From: Plutella xylostella
Lineage: Eukaryota > Arthropoda > Insecta > Lepidoptera > Plutellidae
Length of the DNA stretch: 64,000 bases
Reading direction: 5' to 3'
Assembly (NCBI RefSeq): GCF_932276165.1
Contig: NC_063987.1
Span: forward strand, 5,456,001-5,520,000
The position numbers were made by a program, and so were the translations under genes. Shown here piece by piece: positions 1 to 13,839 of the stretch. The stretch's first letter is position 1; each line of letters starts with the position of its first letter. The notes beneath the pieces are model-generated. The model had not been told where the DNA came from and made no database searches. It saw only the letters and a program-made list of their open reading frames with translations.

Positions 1-553
1 TGAATATCAAGCCTTAAAATAATGTCTATAGCAGGTAAGAAGTTACTTCTATATATCTCGGCTGGCTGGTGAAGTGCAAAGGTACTAAGTTATATAAACT
101 GCAACAAATATCTATTTAAGAGCACTCCCTATAAAGTTTTCCAATTAAGTTATTTACTGAGCCTCGGGCGACAGTGTAATCAACTATAACAGAGAGTTCA
201 TAACGGCTTATCATTCTATTTTTAAACTGAGCGGTGCTCCGCTATTGGTTGAAAAGATTCTCGAGCTTTTACATTGGCCGTCGTCGGAACGCTTACCGAG
301 GCGGTCTTTTGTTTACCCACTGTACTGTTATTTTTTTATTATACTGTGTTTTTATTTCGTTGCGAGCAATTCTGCGCTGCGTAAGATCTATGGACGTCGT
401 AACAAGGTTACCTAGTTCAACATAGCTGAATTATTTATGAAAGGAGTATAGATTTATGTGAGTTGTTACGAGGAAACGAGAATACCTCCTAGCCGGTTTG
501 TCCATCCGAGATAATGAAAATGGCAACACTTGAAATAATGGCCTTTAGATGGT

Positions 554-642
554 CGCACCCTTACCAATACCACCACCAAACCGTCACTATACAAAGAGTT
601 ACCAAAATTTTTGTGTAGTGACGGTATAAGTATAAGGGTGCG
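554..642. repeat. Small hairpin element (MITE-like)
   Basis: Two arms are inverted copies: CGCACCCTTA and CCGTCACTA on the left recur as TAGTGACGG and TAAGGGTGCG on the right, around a short AT-rich loop. The whole could fold into a stem of about 35-40 bp. No clear target duplication was identified and no second copy was seen in the window. Confidence 0.5.
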
Positions 643-2739
643 TGGTAATGTTTATGCACAAAACTGACAAAACTGGTGTGTGATACATTGATAATTGTAT
701 TTATAGAATAGCGAATACAGAAAAATCTAATTACCATTTAAGAACAAATTCAAACCTTGAAACCGAAAGAGCTAGGAATAGTTGTTAATTTCACGAATAC
801 GATAAACGCTTTTAGCGATAATGCCGCTTATATCTCTTCTTTATATTTCAACATTGCATCTTTTTACTATCAATAAAGTTAAATTGTATTGTATGGTAGC
901 GCTGCCAAGTAGTGGCAAGCCATCGCTACCCCTAATGCATGACAATAGAGTCGTGGTTCGCCCCGCCTGCCACGCGGAGTGTAGGCCCAGAGTTGGACAC
1001 GATTTAAATCTGTTGGGAAGCAATACAAACTGCACTTATGCATACAAATTCACAAACTTTTGTTAGCCGTAGACGGTACATTCAAACTGCTTGCACTTCT
1101 AAATAAATCTTGGCGTTTGCAGTTTTGACTCTATATGCATGGCGGATGAATGTTGTACTTAGTAACACTCCAAGTTGGCCCATTCAAGCTATTAACGGTT
1201 TTAGAAGTTAAGACTAGTTGTTTATTGGGATCCATACATTTTAAGCGGTTATGCTGTGTTCAGCGGGGTTTAGTTATGGGCTAGCTAGATGAATACCTAC
1301 ACATCAGCCGGCAATTCATGTCATACACGTTTTTGTAGTGATTATCGGTATAATTTTGAAACCCACTACTTCTAACCTGCAAGTAACTATATCTAATGAT
1401 TCTAATGTATATTTCAATCAAAATCATTTTGCCTATGTCTATAAAATTATGACATTAATCGCGTTTTACCTTCCCTGTCAGCACACACCACTAATGGTAT
1501 TGGAAATAGACGACTAATTAAGTCGTTGCCTTTAATTTACTGCCTGTTTTCTGCCAAAGAAACAGGCTATAATCAAAACAAATCGGTACAGGAAGACACG
1601 CAAGGGGTCGCAAATTGGATTGGCTAGTAAATCTGTTTCTTGTATTGCACCGCAGCTTTGTTTGTTTTGAGTTTCTCCTTTTTGCTAAGACTGAGGAAAC
1701 ATTCGGCTATTTATTTTGATTAAAACAAGAGCACAATAATCGCGGCTGCGATTTGGCTTCCCAGTCGGTGATGGAGTCATCATAGGCTCATCTATGCATT
1801 TCAATGTCAGAACTTAACTCATTCTGAAGACTGTACAATCCCTTTAGCAGTACTGAATCTAACAATCCAATCAAAATCAGTCAGAATTCTCACATGGCAG
1901 CAACGTATTCATTTCAATCTTTGCGAGCCAAATGCCGTGATACGAGTCGACTATCAATAAAGGTAAGCGTTGGAATTTAGCGCTTTTTAGCCTGATATTC
2001 GACCTAAAAACTAGGCTATTGCCAGCCCCATTAGGGGGCAGTGTAGCGTAGTGCCGGTTACCGTACGTACTGCTGATATCACGGATAAACAAAGAGAGAG
2101 CTATTCTGTGCTGCAAACAATTTATTAAACGACCATTAGCTATAGCAACTGTCATTTCGCTAGCATCGACAAATTAATCACCGCACTATTTAAATCTGGA
2201 ATTCATGTCAGGTGTACCTAATAATACGTACATATGGTTAGTATGTCCTGTGTAGGTGTATTTCAGGTGCAGTGCCTCAATGCAATATGGGACGCGCCTA
2301 ATAGACTAAAGTCAAATTGGAAGACTATATATTATATCGTTATTTTGTTATGAACTATCGCATACAGATTGCCCAGTGGAAGAGAATAGAGTCGGGTAGT
2401 TGTCTAAGTCTATCCATCGATGGGTGGAAATGATTGACTGCTGCCGGTTAAGAGCGCTTGCTGTTCAGTTTGGGTATAAGCTGCTTTGTTTTATTCAGGT
2501 ATCTAGACTGGCGGTAGACCTAGATAGATTATATTCGTGACCTAAAACAGAGCTTTCACTGTTTTTACATAGTATGATGATGATTAATTCCTCTAACTCC
2601 ACGAGAAGCATAGGGCCTCCACATAGAAAGAAAACCAAATAGAAACATAAAAATAAACTGGGCACATCTATTTCAGTATGATTCAGAAATATCTTGATAT
2701 AACTTTAAATTACCAGAAAATTACATCGGAAGCAATGTA

Positions 2740-2938
2740 TCCTAACTAATATTATAAATGCGAAAGTAACTGTGTCTGTCTGTCTGTTACTCTTTCACGC
2801 CAAAACTACTGAACGGATTTGAATGAGATTTGGTATACATATGGTCTAGACCCTGAGAGAGAACATAGGCTACTTTTTATCCCAGAATTCCCACGGGTAA
2901 ACTTTTTAAGGCGAAGCGTAGCTTGCGGGGACAGCTAG
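2740..2938 (+). mobile_element. Non-autonomous Helitron-like element, copy 1
   Basis: The copy begins TCCTAACTAATATT and ends CAGCTAG, and sits between an A and a T. All complete copies here share 5' TC, 3' CTAG and an A^T insertion point with no target duplication, which is the Helitron pattern. It contains a short TCTG microsatellite and no coding sequence. Other copies are at 8,249, 47,943-48,799 (interrupted), 49,554 and 52,204. Confidence 0.75.
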
Positions 2939-4854
2939 TTAAATATAAATGCAAGATAAAACATGAAAGTATCGTCTTCATTAAATGTATAACTTATACC
3001 TTTTGAATGAACTAAAAGGCAGTATTTACTCTCGAGTAGACAAGTTAAGCTGAATCGTCGCACTCGTTCATTATTCAATGCACGCAGCAATTTAAATTCC
3101 CAGCATAATCTTGCAAACATTTTTTACTTTTAATTGAATAAACATTTGCTAAGTATTTCTGGTGCAAATTAAAAATTTACAAGTCATTAATCAGTGAAAG
3201 GGCTGAAAGAGTATATCTTCGAGTTACATTTTTTGTCGAATAATATCGTTAAATATTTCCTTAATCTGTAAATTAGAGCTATAAGTGATAGCTATGATTG
3301 CTTAAATTAGTAAAAATCATTTCAAAAGGCTTGATTTTATACCATAAAGCAAAAAAATTTGATTTAAGTACGAGTACTATGACTTAAACTGTATTACATA
3401 AGTACCATTAAAACATATAAATGGGTTAAGCCAGATATTGATATACATACACAGACCTTTAAAACCCCTTTTTTCCGACAGGGGCTAAAAAAGTTTCAAC
3501 AATGTAAACGGGTTTTCAGAATAATATTTGACAGATATAATAATGTAATGTAAGGCATTTACAGCGGTGTACATAACTTTCACACTGTCGGAGTTTTTGT
3601 GGTAAAACCTCAGGTTTTATTAACACCCTCACGGTTACAAAACTGTGTAAACGTCAGAACGCTGTCAAATCACATTTCCCGCTCAATTTTTTCTCGTTGC
3701 GCGCGCCAGCAAGGTGAGTCCCCGTTCGTTTAAAAGCAATTAACGTAAATAGATATTAATTTTCGCGAACGACGCGCCCGTTTCGGTTTTATTTAATTTT
3801 CCTAATTGACAGGGAAAGCATTAGTGCGGTTGAACGCTCCTTTTGGGGGGAAGTAATGAACGCTGCCGACACGGTAAGATTTTTAGGTTAGGAAATTGCC
3901 TGGTGTTGAATTAAGTTGTGAGAGGTTCATGTAATGGCGGGAAAACGAGAACCATAGACAACTCGAGTGCAGAATTAAGCGCGGTTCAGTTAAAATGGTT
4001 TTTATAGCTTAATGAATATGGACGTGTTTACATTGCTAAATAAACGTTTCGATACTGAACAGAGGGAACGAATGGTATAATCGAATCGAACGTTCGTAAT
4101 GAGAGTTCGTACCTTCATTATGCTGCGGTTTCGTCTGTGGACGGTCAGCCAGACTTTATGTCCGTTTGCATGGTGAATTGTATCCCTAATGAACCAATGG
4201 CCAAACTTTTGTGTCTTTAATCAACTACTGTTAGCTGCCTCAGTAATAATCCCAATAACTCCCATTCGTTATTAGTAACCGGGTGGTGATAATAAACATA
4301 ACTAATATACATATTATTACTTAACTACTACTGTACTACTGTAGATATAATAAATGTTTGACATTTGAAAGATTGATAATAATCACATAATTACTCATTT
4401 TATTAAATGCTAAAAACGTACTCATTGGAATTAAAAAGACCCATCGAAGCTTCGTGGATAGAGACAGATATGAAATACACACGTGTATACATATATATAA
4501 CAACATCCTTTATTTACCGTCATTACAAAAATAATAACATCGACATTTAAATACAACTGGCGCATACACTGAATGTAAAACCGACTGTAAAGTAGAACCT
4601 TAGAATATAATGAAGGGTAGTGAAATTCACCCTTTCACGGTACAATTCCGGTGAATGGAAAGCGCAAGCCGAGCAAATGAAAAGGGCATGAAGTGAAGAG
4701 TGTTTTGTGTGTGCGGTGGCGGCGAGTCGCCTATTAGTGATGTGATTTGTCAAGTACGAAATTTAGTAGAATCGGTGGAAAAAAAAATGGGTGAATTCTT
4801 GCCTCAGTGGGATGGTGCATTCAAGAGCTGCGGCCGTAATTATTTATTTCTTGT

Positions 4855-4970
4855 ATTTATTTATACACTTTATTGTACACATACACAAGCAAACATAAAA
4901 GAGAACAGTTAAAAAACAAAAAAGCTTATTGCCAAAAAGCAATTTCTTCCAGCCAACCTTCGTCTGGGTG
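4855..4970 (-). repeat. TTTATTGCACA-type repeat tail, diverged copy
   Basis: A diverged member of the family seen more clearly at 16,002, 33,415 and 34,800-35,500: a TTTATTG(C/T)ACA start followed by a CTTAATGC-like segment and CCAGCCAACC. The family reads as the 3' end of a retroposon in reverse orientation. The parent element is not identified. Confidence 0.35.
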
Positions 4971-5689
4971 AAATATAAATGCCATTAGATCTCTTAACTA
5001 ATTTGAGTAGGTACAATCATCAAACTGAACCTAGCCTATGGTATGGTAATTATCTACAGCACACGCTGAGATGCTGCATTTCTGCACAAGATTTTTTTTT
5101 TATGTGACTGTATTGTTTTGTTTCTTGTACGTCTTGTTGTTGCCAGTGTGTTAAATAAATGTTTGTTTATCCTAAAATACACATTTCTACACAGTATAAT
5201 ACACATTTTACCCCTCAAACTTTACTTTAACTTAAGTAATATACTTACCAGTTTACCTACTTATTTTAAAAAACTGCCATCACTCATCTGAATTAACTGG
5301 TATATTACCTGCAAAAAGAAAACATAAATGTTAGCATTTAATTGCGTATTGTATAAAAGAAAATACTTAGAGGTTTCAAACAACAAGAAATAAATTATAC
5401 GTAAGTTAAACCAGTAGGTACAAAAGGGTGCAATTAAGAATAAATTACAATTTATCGTTAAGGAGTACGATCAATCTTGTTTAGGACAACTTGATTTAAG
5501 TTAAAAGTTCGCTTGAAATGTGCTTGAGTATAAACACTGCTTTTATAAACATAATAATTAGGTACTTTAATATAGATGTATTGTGTATAACTTACTATAA
5601 AAGTTTCTTTTTAATTTAAGTATATGTACTAAAAATTTATTTGTCTTTCAGTTACTAGAACAAACAAAACAAACAGCCAGTAAAAGTCC

Positions 5690-5805
5690 ACATCAGCATA
5701 TGAATCATGGGCCTCAATCATAATCTGCCCCGGTCGGGGATCTAACCTGGGACCTTCGGCATAGCAACCAGGGTCACTAACCACTACACCATTCAGTCGT
5801 CGAGA
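5690..5805 (-). repeat. tRNA-headed SINE fragment
   Basis: On the minus strand this matches the tRNA-like head of the SINE family found complete at 15.6, 52.6 and 53.8 kb: an ATGGTGTAGTGGTTAGTGAC box A region and a degenerate box B. The body of the element is missing and the copy is diverged. Confidence 0.6.
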
Positions 5806-5910
5806 TTACAATACAACATGCCCATGTATGCGAAATCATTTACCTCAGCGCGAATCCGTCCTATACCAAATATTCAGCGCGGATTTAAACCAATTAAGTA
5901 CAAGCAGAGG

Positions 5911-6189
5911 CGCGAGCATAGGATTCGATACTATTTTCGAATCTACACGAAGGGTCGCTTTTACCAAACGCTAAACGTATTTAAATCAAATTTTAAATAC
6001 ATTTTGTACTAACTGACAGACGTATGACAGGCTACTAAATACGTTTAGCGTTTGGTGAAATTCCACCTAACATGGAAAAAACAAATGCCACTTTTGGAAC
6101 TAACAAATTTGCCTTACATTTTGACAGTGACATTTGACGATACGCAACCAATACGCAACGTAAACGGAGGTTTCGAATCCTGTGCTCGG
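5911..6189. repeat. Inverted-repeat element (MITE-like)
   Basis: Two perfect 20-base arms, 5,964-5,983 (ccaaacgctaaacgtattta) and 6,036-6,055, surround a 52-base loop. Further out, GAGCATAGGATTCG near 5,915 is mirrored by CGAATCCTGTGCTCG near 6,175. Nested inverted symmetry of this kind suggests a degraded MITE. No target duplication could be fixed. Confidence 0.45.
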
Positions 6190-6544
6190 GCAACAGGTAG
6201 CATCTGCTGCCCAGTATTGTACTCGGAGGTCGGAGGGGGAATACCCAATTAAAATGGAACTGTCAGCCATCGGTTGTCCTGATAGACCCGGGTTCGAATC
6301 TTAGACAGGTTTACATACTAGGTAAAAACTAGGTACAGCTCTATAACCTTATTTCGGTAGATACCATTTAAAAATACATTATTTATACATTCCTGAGTCT
6401 CTTTCCCTACATAATTTGTGATATTTGTAAAATAAAGAGTTAAATAAATAATTAATCCCAGGCACCAAAAGAGCTCTGGGTTACAAAACCCCCACCATTT
6501 GCTTTTTTGTTCACAAACGACTTTCGACTTTTTTCACCGAAGTT

Positions 6545-6665
6545 CAATGACAAGGTTGCGGCATTGTTGATTGTTCAGATGGCGATGGAGGCCAGAACAA
6601 TACGTCATTACGGCCAGCGCCGGGCGTCGAACCCGGGACCTCCTCGCTGGGAAGTACATAATACG
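6545..6665 (-). repeat. tRNA-derived SINE-like fragment
   Basis: The minus strand carries a Pol III box-B-like GGTTCGACGCC inside a GC-rich context (GGTCCCGGGTTCGACGCCC), different from the other SINE families in the window. A second isolated box-B-like sequence, GGGTTCGAATCT, lies on the plus strand near 6,290. Neither folds into an obvious complete tRNA. Confidence 0.35.
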
Positions 6666-8248
6666 ACTATGTTTCCATTTTATTGTGTCGATGTCGCTTT
6701 ACCTAGGGAGTTAGATATAGATTATGAGTTTTGTGGCAGGCCTGGGTTATGATACCTAAATTGTATCTTTATTCTTTTCAGAATTAATAACATATATTAT
6801 AGACTATATATGATCACTTCTCTCGATCGCGAGGGTTGGAGAATAAAACACGCGTTTCCCTCTACTTTGTTCACTTTGGCAGGGTTTTACAAGCTTTACA
6901 AGGTAACTTAATTAAAATACAAGCTTTCTATGAATAATGTTTTCTTACAAATACAGGCATCAAATTGGTACAACTGTGTTAAGAACAGGAAACTGATCAT
7001 TATTATAATAGCGTAGGTGAGTCCCCGTTTCGGGTGTTTAAAGAAACAAAACTAAAACATAGTTTATGGCTCCTCACGGCTCGTTTACTAGCGTTTTGTC
7101 AACAAGAAAGTACAAATTAACTGAAAACACTGGAGCACGCGATAAATAATACTTAATTTAACGAAATTACTTTATGCATGGCGGCAAATAGACCGAAATT
7201 ATTTCAGGCATGTGGCACGGTTTATCTGATTGACGCAGGCACGCGCTGAAAACTACTGAAAAAAAGTAATTTATGTCTCACTTTCAGACTACTTTTTAAG
7301 CTTCGAGACTGTAGACAAAACAACATTCGTCTGAATAACCATAAACCTTTCGCAAGACAATCCATAGACACATAAAAATCCCTCCCGCAGTTTACATTAC
7401 ATAGCTGCAGGGGCACAATAAAATGTGTAATCGCCCATACAAACACAGCACTGGAATGCAAACAGCCTGCACTTAATCTCTCGAAACGGCTGCTTTGCAC
7501 GTCCTTATTTTACTTCACGAAAACTGCTCGGAGACAACCGTCTTACATGCACCCGTGTTGGTGAAATATGAAGCTTATTAGCAGGTAGCAAAGGTGATAC
7601 TGTACTCCGCATTGAGTAAGGTTCCTTGTACGGTGCAGTTTGAGCCCCTTCCGATAGAAATATGCGCGGCGGCGTCCGCTCATTCAATATTAGTCGATAA
7701 AAGTTTGCGGGTTGATTGTTTTAGGTGGTACTTTCGCTTGTCTTCGCTTAAAATGTGACTTGTTCTTTGTTTTATACACTTACGGATTTTTTTAACGTGA
7801 GTTGTTGTAACCGGTGGAGCTGAAGTTTTATAATAATGTCGGTTACGGAATGGACAGATTTATGTAAAATGATTATAAAGGTAAATTGAAAAAACTAATG
7901 AATATGAAGGGGTCAGAAATCTGAAAGCAACAGCCGGTATTTAATTAAATAGCCGATTTACACTCAACACTTTCGAAGGACACTTCTGGAGTCTTGACAA
8001 TAGGAATGCAGCGCGGTGAGTCAGTCCCACTGAATAACCGTATTTTAAACACTTTCTTTTCTTGTTGTTTTTTTAATTTTTTACAAAATATGACGATAGT
8101 AAAAATTGTGTGTTTAACGAAATAAAGCGGTTAGAAATCAATCAGCAACGAACTAGAATTATTATTTACGCTTAAAAACTTGTTGTTATTATCATTTTGT
8201 TTTTATGGCATACACAATACACATACAATATACATAGTACATATTACA

Positions 8249-8455
8249 TCCTAACTAATATTATAAATGCGAAAGTAACTGTGTCTGTCTGTCTGTCTGT
8301 CTGTTACTCTTTCACGCCAAAACTACTGAACGGATTTGCATGAAATTTGGTATACATACAGTTTAGACCCTGGGAAAGAACATAGGCTACTTTTTATCCC
8401 GGAATTCCCACGGGAAAACTTTTTAAGGCGAAGCGAAGCGCGCGGGAACAGCTAG
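8249..8455 (+). mobile_element. Non-autonomous Helitron-like element, copy 2
   Basis: Complete copy: TCCTAACTAATATT start, (TCTG)n, conserved middle containing CAAAACTACTGAACGGATTT, and CAGCTAG end, inserted A^T. It is very similar to copy 1 and non-coding. Confidence 0.75.
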
Positions 8456-9291
8456 TATTAAATATTTAATCAAAATGTGATATGTATATGTCCTACACGT
8501 TAGTGTAGTGAACATAATTGGCCTTCTGTGATTTTAGCGTTACACATATTAATAGTACACCTGGATATCTATAATGGGACAATTTATGATAAGGAGAGGA
8601 TTATGTTATTCAAAAAGTCACCCCTTTTCGCGCGATCGTCGCTTAAAAGCTATTTCGAGTTAAAAAGGTATTTTGGAGAAAAACCTACTAAAGTAATATA
8701 TAATTTTATTCGGTTCCATAAGCTGTAAAGTTGCACCACCTCCGCTGCAATTTTTATTTTATTTTATTTGAGACAATAAACAGATGTACATTAAAAATTA
8801 CTAGCTAAACTTAAATTAAATATAATTATGTTAATATACATCCCACAACATTGTCTACAAGTATGTTAATATAGTACTGTTATTACAATTCAAGATCTAG
8901 AAGTGCGATGATTATAATGGTGGAAGTGAAGTGATTTTTACGAGAAAAAAGAAGAAAAGAGAATTATTCAATGATTTAGGAAGCAACCTGTTGCTAATGT
9001 CGTACAAATATGTAGTTATAGTTATACAAAAATTATATAAAATTAAGATCTATTTAATTTTTATTTAATAAGTAATTAATTAATAAGTAATAAATTTTCC
9101 AATGAATAGTTTTCTCGCACATTTACACACAATTATGTCAATTTCTGAAAACTTTGTGTATATTGTTTTTAAAATCTTCAAATTTTGAATAGCTCCGCGC
9201 CATACAAATTTGAGTAGATTTTCACAAGAATAACCTCTGAAGAAATATTATAGGCTAACCTTCTGTGATTATTGGAGTTGTCGGTATGTTT

Positions 9292-9313
9292 CCCCCCCCC
9301 CCCCCCCCCCCCC
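9292..9313 (+). repeat. Poly-C tract
   Basis: An uninterrupted run of 22 cytosines. Homopolymers of this length are prone to sequencing and assembly error, so the exact length is uncertain. Confidence 0.9.
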
Positions 9314-12300
9314 TCATTAGCTATCATAGTTCGCAACACAATCCGTTGATTAGCACATACCTCCACTATAACATGGCAGAGCAGTCCTTAATTGGTTAAT
9401 TAAATGGACCTTGAGCTGAACATTAACACTAATTCTAGTCTAGCCTGAACTACGAAGACTAACCTACACCTAGGAAGGATACCAATACTATATGTAGAAT
9501 GCCTAGTAGGGTTAACCACCTTCCATCAAACTTCGAACTAGAAACTTCAGGACATATACTGTAAAACAAAGGTTCATGGTTTAAAACATGGCTTCATTAT
9601 TTTCATTATGTCTGTTTTACCTACCGACGATGGGGTACCTAACTACTTGCTAAGCTTAATTTTCTTTTTTTTTCTATACTTTCCCAATCTAATTAAAAAC
9701 GGTATCTTAAATATTATTAAACCATCACAGAAGGGTCAGCTAGCGGTGAATTGCTACTGACTACGATCACATCAGAATGCTGTCGTACTACTTTAAAGTT
9801 GCCAAAATATTTTTTCTGTCCACAGCACTTAATAATCTATGGGGATAGCCAACAAACGTGTCCACAACACAGGCGTGGCACATCCAGCCCTACGCTACTA
9901 CCACGCAAGGTTATTGGGGTCATGTTCATGTCAGCTCCACGAAATGCACCATAAAAACCACAGATAAGCTTCGTAAAGGCTTCGTATGACTCCGCCAGCG
10001 TCACGGTCGCATAGGCCTAGGCGACACGGCAGCGATAACGCGGTAATGAGGTTCTGTGTCTTTTGTAAGTAAACAAGACTTATTAGAGTGGGAAAGAGAC
10101 AACGATAGTTGAAAGGACAAAAGGTGTTTGGTTCGTTACCCAGAAACTTTGTTGGAACAAGTAGATTATTTTTGTACGCCACGATTTTCTGTTGGGTATT
10201 CTCGACTGCATAAAAATGACCAACTAAATTAATATATCTATGACGTCAACGCATTCATTTTTGCAGAATATATCTCCTCCCAGGCACCATATCGATCAAA
10301 ATCCATCACTATTCTGTGGACGCGGAAAAAGCAAAAACAAAATATTGTAAACGAGCTACATGTTGTGCGCTGCAAATCTCCACCGGCAGAGAAAATTACT
10401 TAAAGGATTTGTGACTTTGAAAAATTGGTGCACGTCTGCTTTCCAACCTTACCGTATCTTCAGAGAAAACGTATCCTTATCGCGTTGGTATAAAAGCTAC
10501 TGAGGGTGGAACTACAGACCGTGCGGTGCAATGGAAAAGCGCAGTCATAAGCCAGCTTCGTAAAATAGTTTAGGGCCAGTAAACATCATCAATAATGGTA
10601 AGTTACACCGCGGACGGACTTTTAGTGACGGCTTTGTGGTAGCCAATATGGCGGCATTAAAATTCCGATTTTACGGTGAGGACCGTTGATTGCAACTTTA
10701 CGACAGACACAAAAAGTTGGACAACGAACGGTGAGTCACAGTGACCATACAATAATACATGTAACGTTTCTGACAATTTCCCGATTTGATGAAATGACTC
10801 AGAAAAAATATTCAATAACACAATACTGGAAATAGCCATTGAAGACCAATCGTTACAAAATTATTAGGAACTTCTGAAATAAAATAACACGATGTCGGCC
10901 TTATAGTCATCTAATACCGTCAATACAATAACGCGATGAACCTAATAGCACACAATCCATTTCAAGCTCGATAGATAAGCACTTCTGTGGAAGCCTCACA
11001 AGCGTGTTTATTACTCCAATATAGACCTTCTTCTCTAATATATAAGGAGTATTTAAGTATTGCTTCCTGCTTAATTCACCGACCTGCATCTATAGGTTAT
11101 GTCCTATGTAGGTACTATATACCTGGCAACCATATTGCATGCCACTTAAAAGAACCTTTGTATGCAATATGTGTAGGTATGTGTAAACTCAAAGCATCGC
11201 TTTTGGGATGGGAGTAGATAACCAGATGCTTTATAACTCCAAATAATAGTCCAATGCGATAATATAAATAAACATCTTTCTCCAAAATAAATGATTGCGT
11301 ATATATGAGTAAGATATGAAGACTCGTGGACCCTTGAAAACGCGTTGTATCTACATATTATATAATGTCTTTTCTCGATATCTAAGTGACCTATTTAAAA
11401 CCGTGTTGTGTGTACTGTTTAAACAATAACAAAATCTAATATCGTTCTAGGCAGCAATAACAGACAATATCTAGTCTATTGAGCTAAGTTAAAAAGTATG
11501 TATTATGTAACTGCTATGTACTACAATAACAATATCATGTATTTTTCTCTGGTAAAACCTATCCATAAAACATATTCTATCTCATTCACAATTTCCTTTC
11601 ACAGACTCTTAAAAAGGTCTCCATTAGCAATGACGAAAAAGCACCTGAGAAATTTCAGTAACCTACAACCACTTTAAATTCATTAGGTACATTTCGAGAT
11701 AACACAAAATGGCCGATTAAGCGATTCTATCGAAATTTATTCAAATTCAACGGTTGTTCAGCTTATCCGCCATTTTTTCGTTGGTGTTTTCCCGCCAATC
11801 CCAACTGACGGTTTAAGTTGCGTTCGGGAATTATTCCCGTGGCTCGCGGAATTACGTACGAGGTCGAGTGTTTGTTTTCATCTCCATGATAATTAGACAC
11901 GCCCGGGTGTTTTATGTTTATTAATTAGAAATTTTGCATTTACTTTTTAATGGGAAACGCTGTTGAAGTGAACTTCGCCTTTTTATTTTTAACCTAAGAG
12001 CCTTTAAACAAGTAAGGCAGTACTATTATTAGAAAACCTGTGTGAATTACATAATATTTAACCGAGTGCATCTACGATATTCTAATTACGTTCAGAAACG
12101 TAACCTAAAGCTAGTAATCATTAAATTCAGTACAACCGCAGAGAGGCAGCCTCAGATCGAGGGCAGCGCGAACACTTTTGTGCCGGCAACCGGTTTAGCT
12201 GGTTTCTGAACGAGTGCACTCGACGTGGTTGTCAAAACGTGAAGAGATGTACCATTACTCATTTTCTTGACGGGCTGCTGTAGCTAAATACTATTATTAC

Positions 12301-13665
12301 AATCAGATAATGTTATGGGGATTTGATGAAAATACTACAAAAAAGAATATGTAGCTGTGGCATAAAACGTAATTTAAAAATGGAACGCAGCCGTTAATTA
12401 ATCAAAGAGAAATGGCGCGCGAAATCGCCAATGACGCGATTAACGCGTGATGATGTTGATACTACCAGGCTCTGCCACGATCTCAATTCGATATCTACAA
12501 TAGGACTTTAACTATAACAGACCACAGTTTTCATACATTGCTATGAGAAAATACAATTGTTACTGTTTCTGACTGTATGACTGTTTAGTTCACATCCGAA
12601 ATTCACACAAGTGAATGTGTGAACGTAGGATGATTCCGCTGTGACATTTCACTATTGTCGAGCTTTTTATTTACTTTTTTCACAACGGATACAGTCCAAT
12701 TAACTAGTGTAATTAATGGATTCCTAAATGAGTTACCGGGTCGCCACCGAAATAAATTGAAACATGAACGAATTTATTGTTGAGGGTGGTCTAGATAGTT
12801 ACTTAATATTTATAGTATTAAGTCCACCTAATTGTTTCTTTATTACCCACTTAATGAGATTCTGCAATAAAGTTTTTTTTTTTATTTGAATGGTGCAGCG
12901 TTGGTCCGGTCAGTGTAGTGTCTAATACATGAAATTGCATTGAAAACAGGGGTTGTGGATAGCGCAGTAAATAAATCAACCATTTCTGAAATTACATCTA
13001 CACATCAGACCACCAGGCTTCAAAATATGCTGAAATGAATTAAATGCTTTATAATTACGAAATCTGTATTCTTAAATTATTAAATTTTCATGCCTACTTT
13101 TAGTGCATTAAATTTTATGCAAAGCAAATTACAACGCGGTTAACATTCTATAGGTTATTCTTCTAGGTAAGTATGACAGTAAAATCAAGCTCAATTTCCA
13201 AAATAATTCTGTAAATCAGTATTGAAAAGTATACGTGACTAGTGCACTGTTCAAATTAGCTGAAATGGATTAATTGCTTTGTAAATACGAATTCTGTAAT
13301 CTATTTGGATAATACCAATTCGAATATTCTCACTTTGCGGTATATAGACTGACAAAAGGAAAGGAAGTAAACTTTCTGCAAAATTAACCTCGACCCGCTT
13401 GACTGCCTATTAGCGGTCATAAGACACAGCACTCGGTTCACTCTCAATTGAGTCAAAAGAATGACTTCTAAACTGGTTTAATTTGAACTGAATGAGTCAC
13501 TGGCGAATGCCCATGGGTCGGACTTTCGTTGACATTGGAGTTAATCGGACGTTTGTCACGCATAGATTTCAATTTCAAGTAGTAAAAGATGCAGTCTAGG
13601 ACAACAATAGATTATAAATAACATGGACCTTAGGTGAAAATGGTAAGCATATGGGATGGCATTGA

Positions 13666-13839
13666 GTTCTCGAGCGGAGACCACGATCAGGCAAACGCAG
13701 CGTGGGACGCACTCCTGCCCGCTTGACTGACGACCTTAGGCGGGTAGCCGGTAGTGGTTGGACGAGGAAGGCCGAGGACCGAGTGTTGTGGCGCTCCTTG
13801 GGAGAGGCCTATGTCCAGCAGTGGATGATTATTGGTTGA
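13666..13839 (+). pseudogene. C-terminal remnant of a LINE reverse transcriptase ORF
   Basis: The frame encodes 57 residues and a stop, opening just after an in-frame TGA at 13,663. It contains VGRTPARLTDDLRRVAG, WTRKAEDRVLW and RSLGEAYVQQW, the pattern I associate with the C-terminus of endonuclease/reverse-transcriptase LINE ORFs in Lepidoptera (RTE-like is my best guess). A TGATGATGAT tail follows the stop, as expected for a LINE 3' end. It is a 5'-truncated dead copy. Confidence 0.65.

Noticed and set aside
841..1066. Overlapping ORFs on both strands near 0.9 kb
   Set aside because: No motif, no splice context, composition like surrounding non-coding DNA.
5262..5321. Exon-like 60 bp minus-strand segment with good acceptor (TTCTTTTTGCAG) and donor (GTAAGT)
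   Set aside because: Every reading phase hits a stop inside it; the longest gives only 15 residues, so it is not a convincing coding exon.
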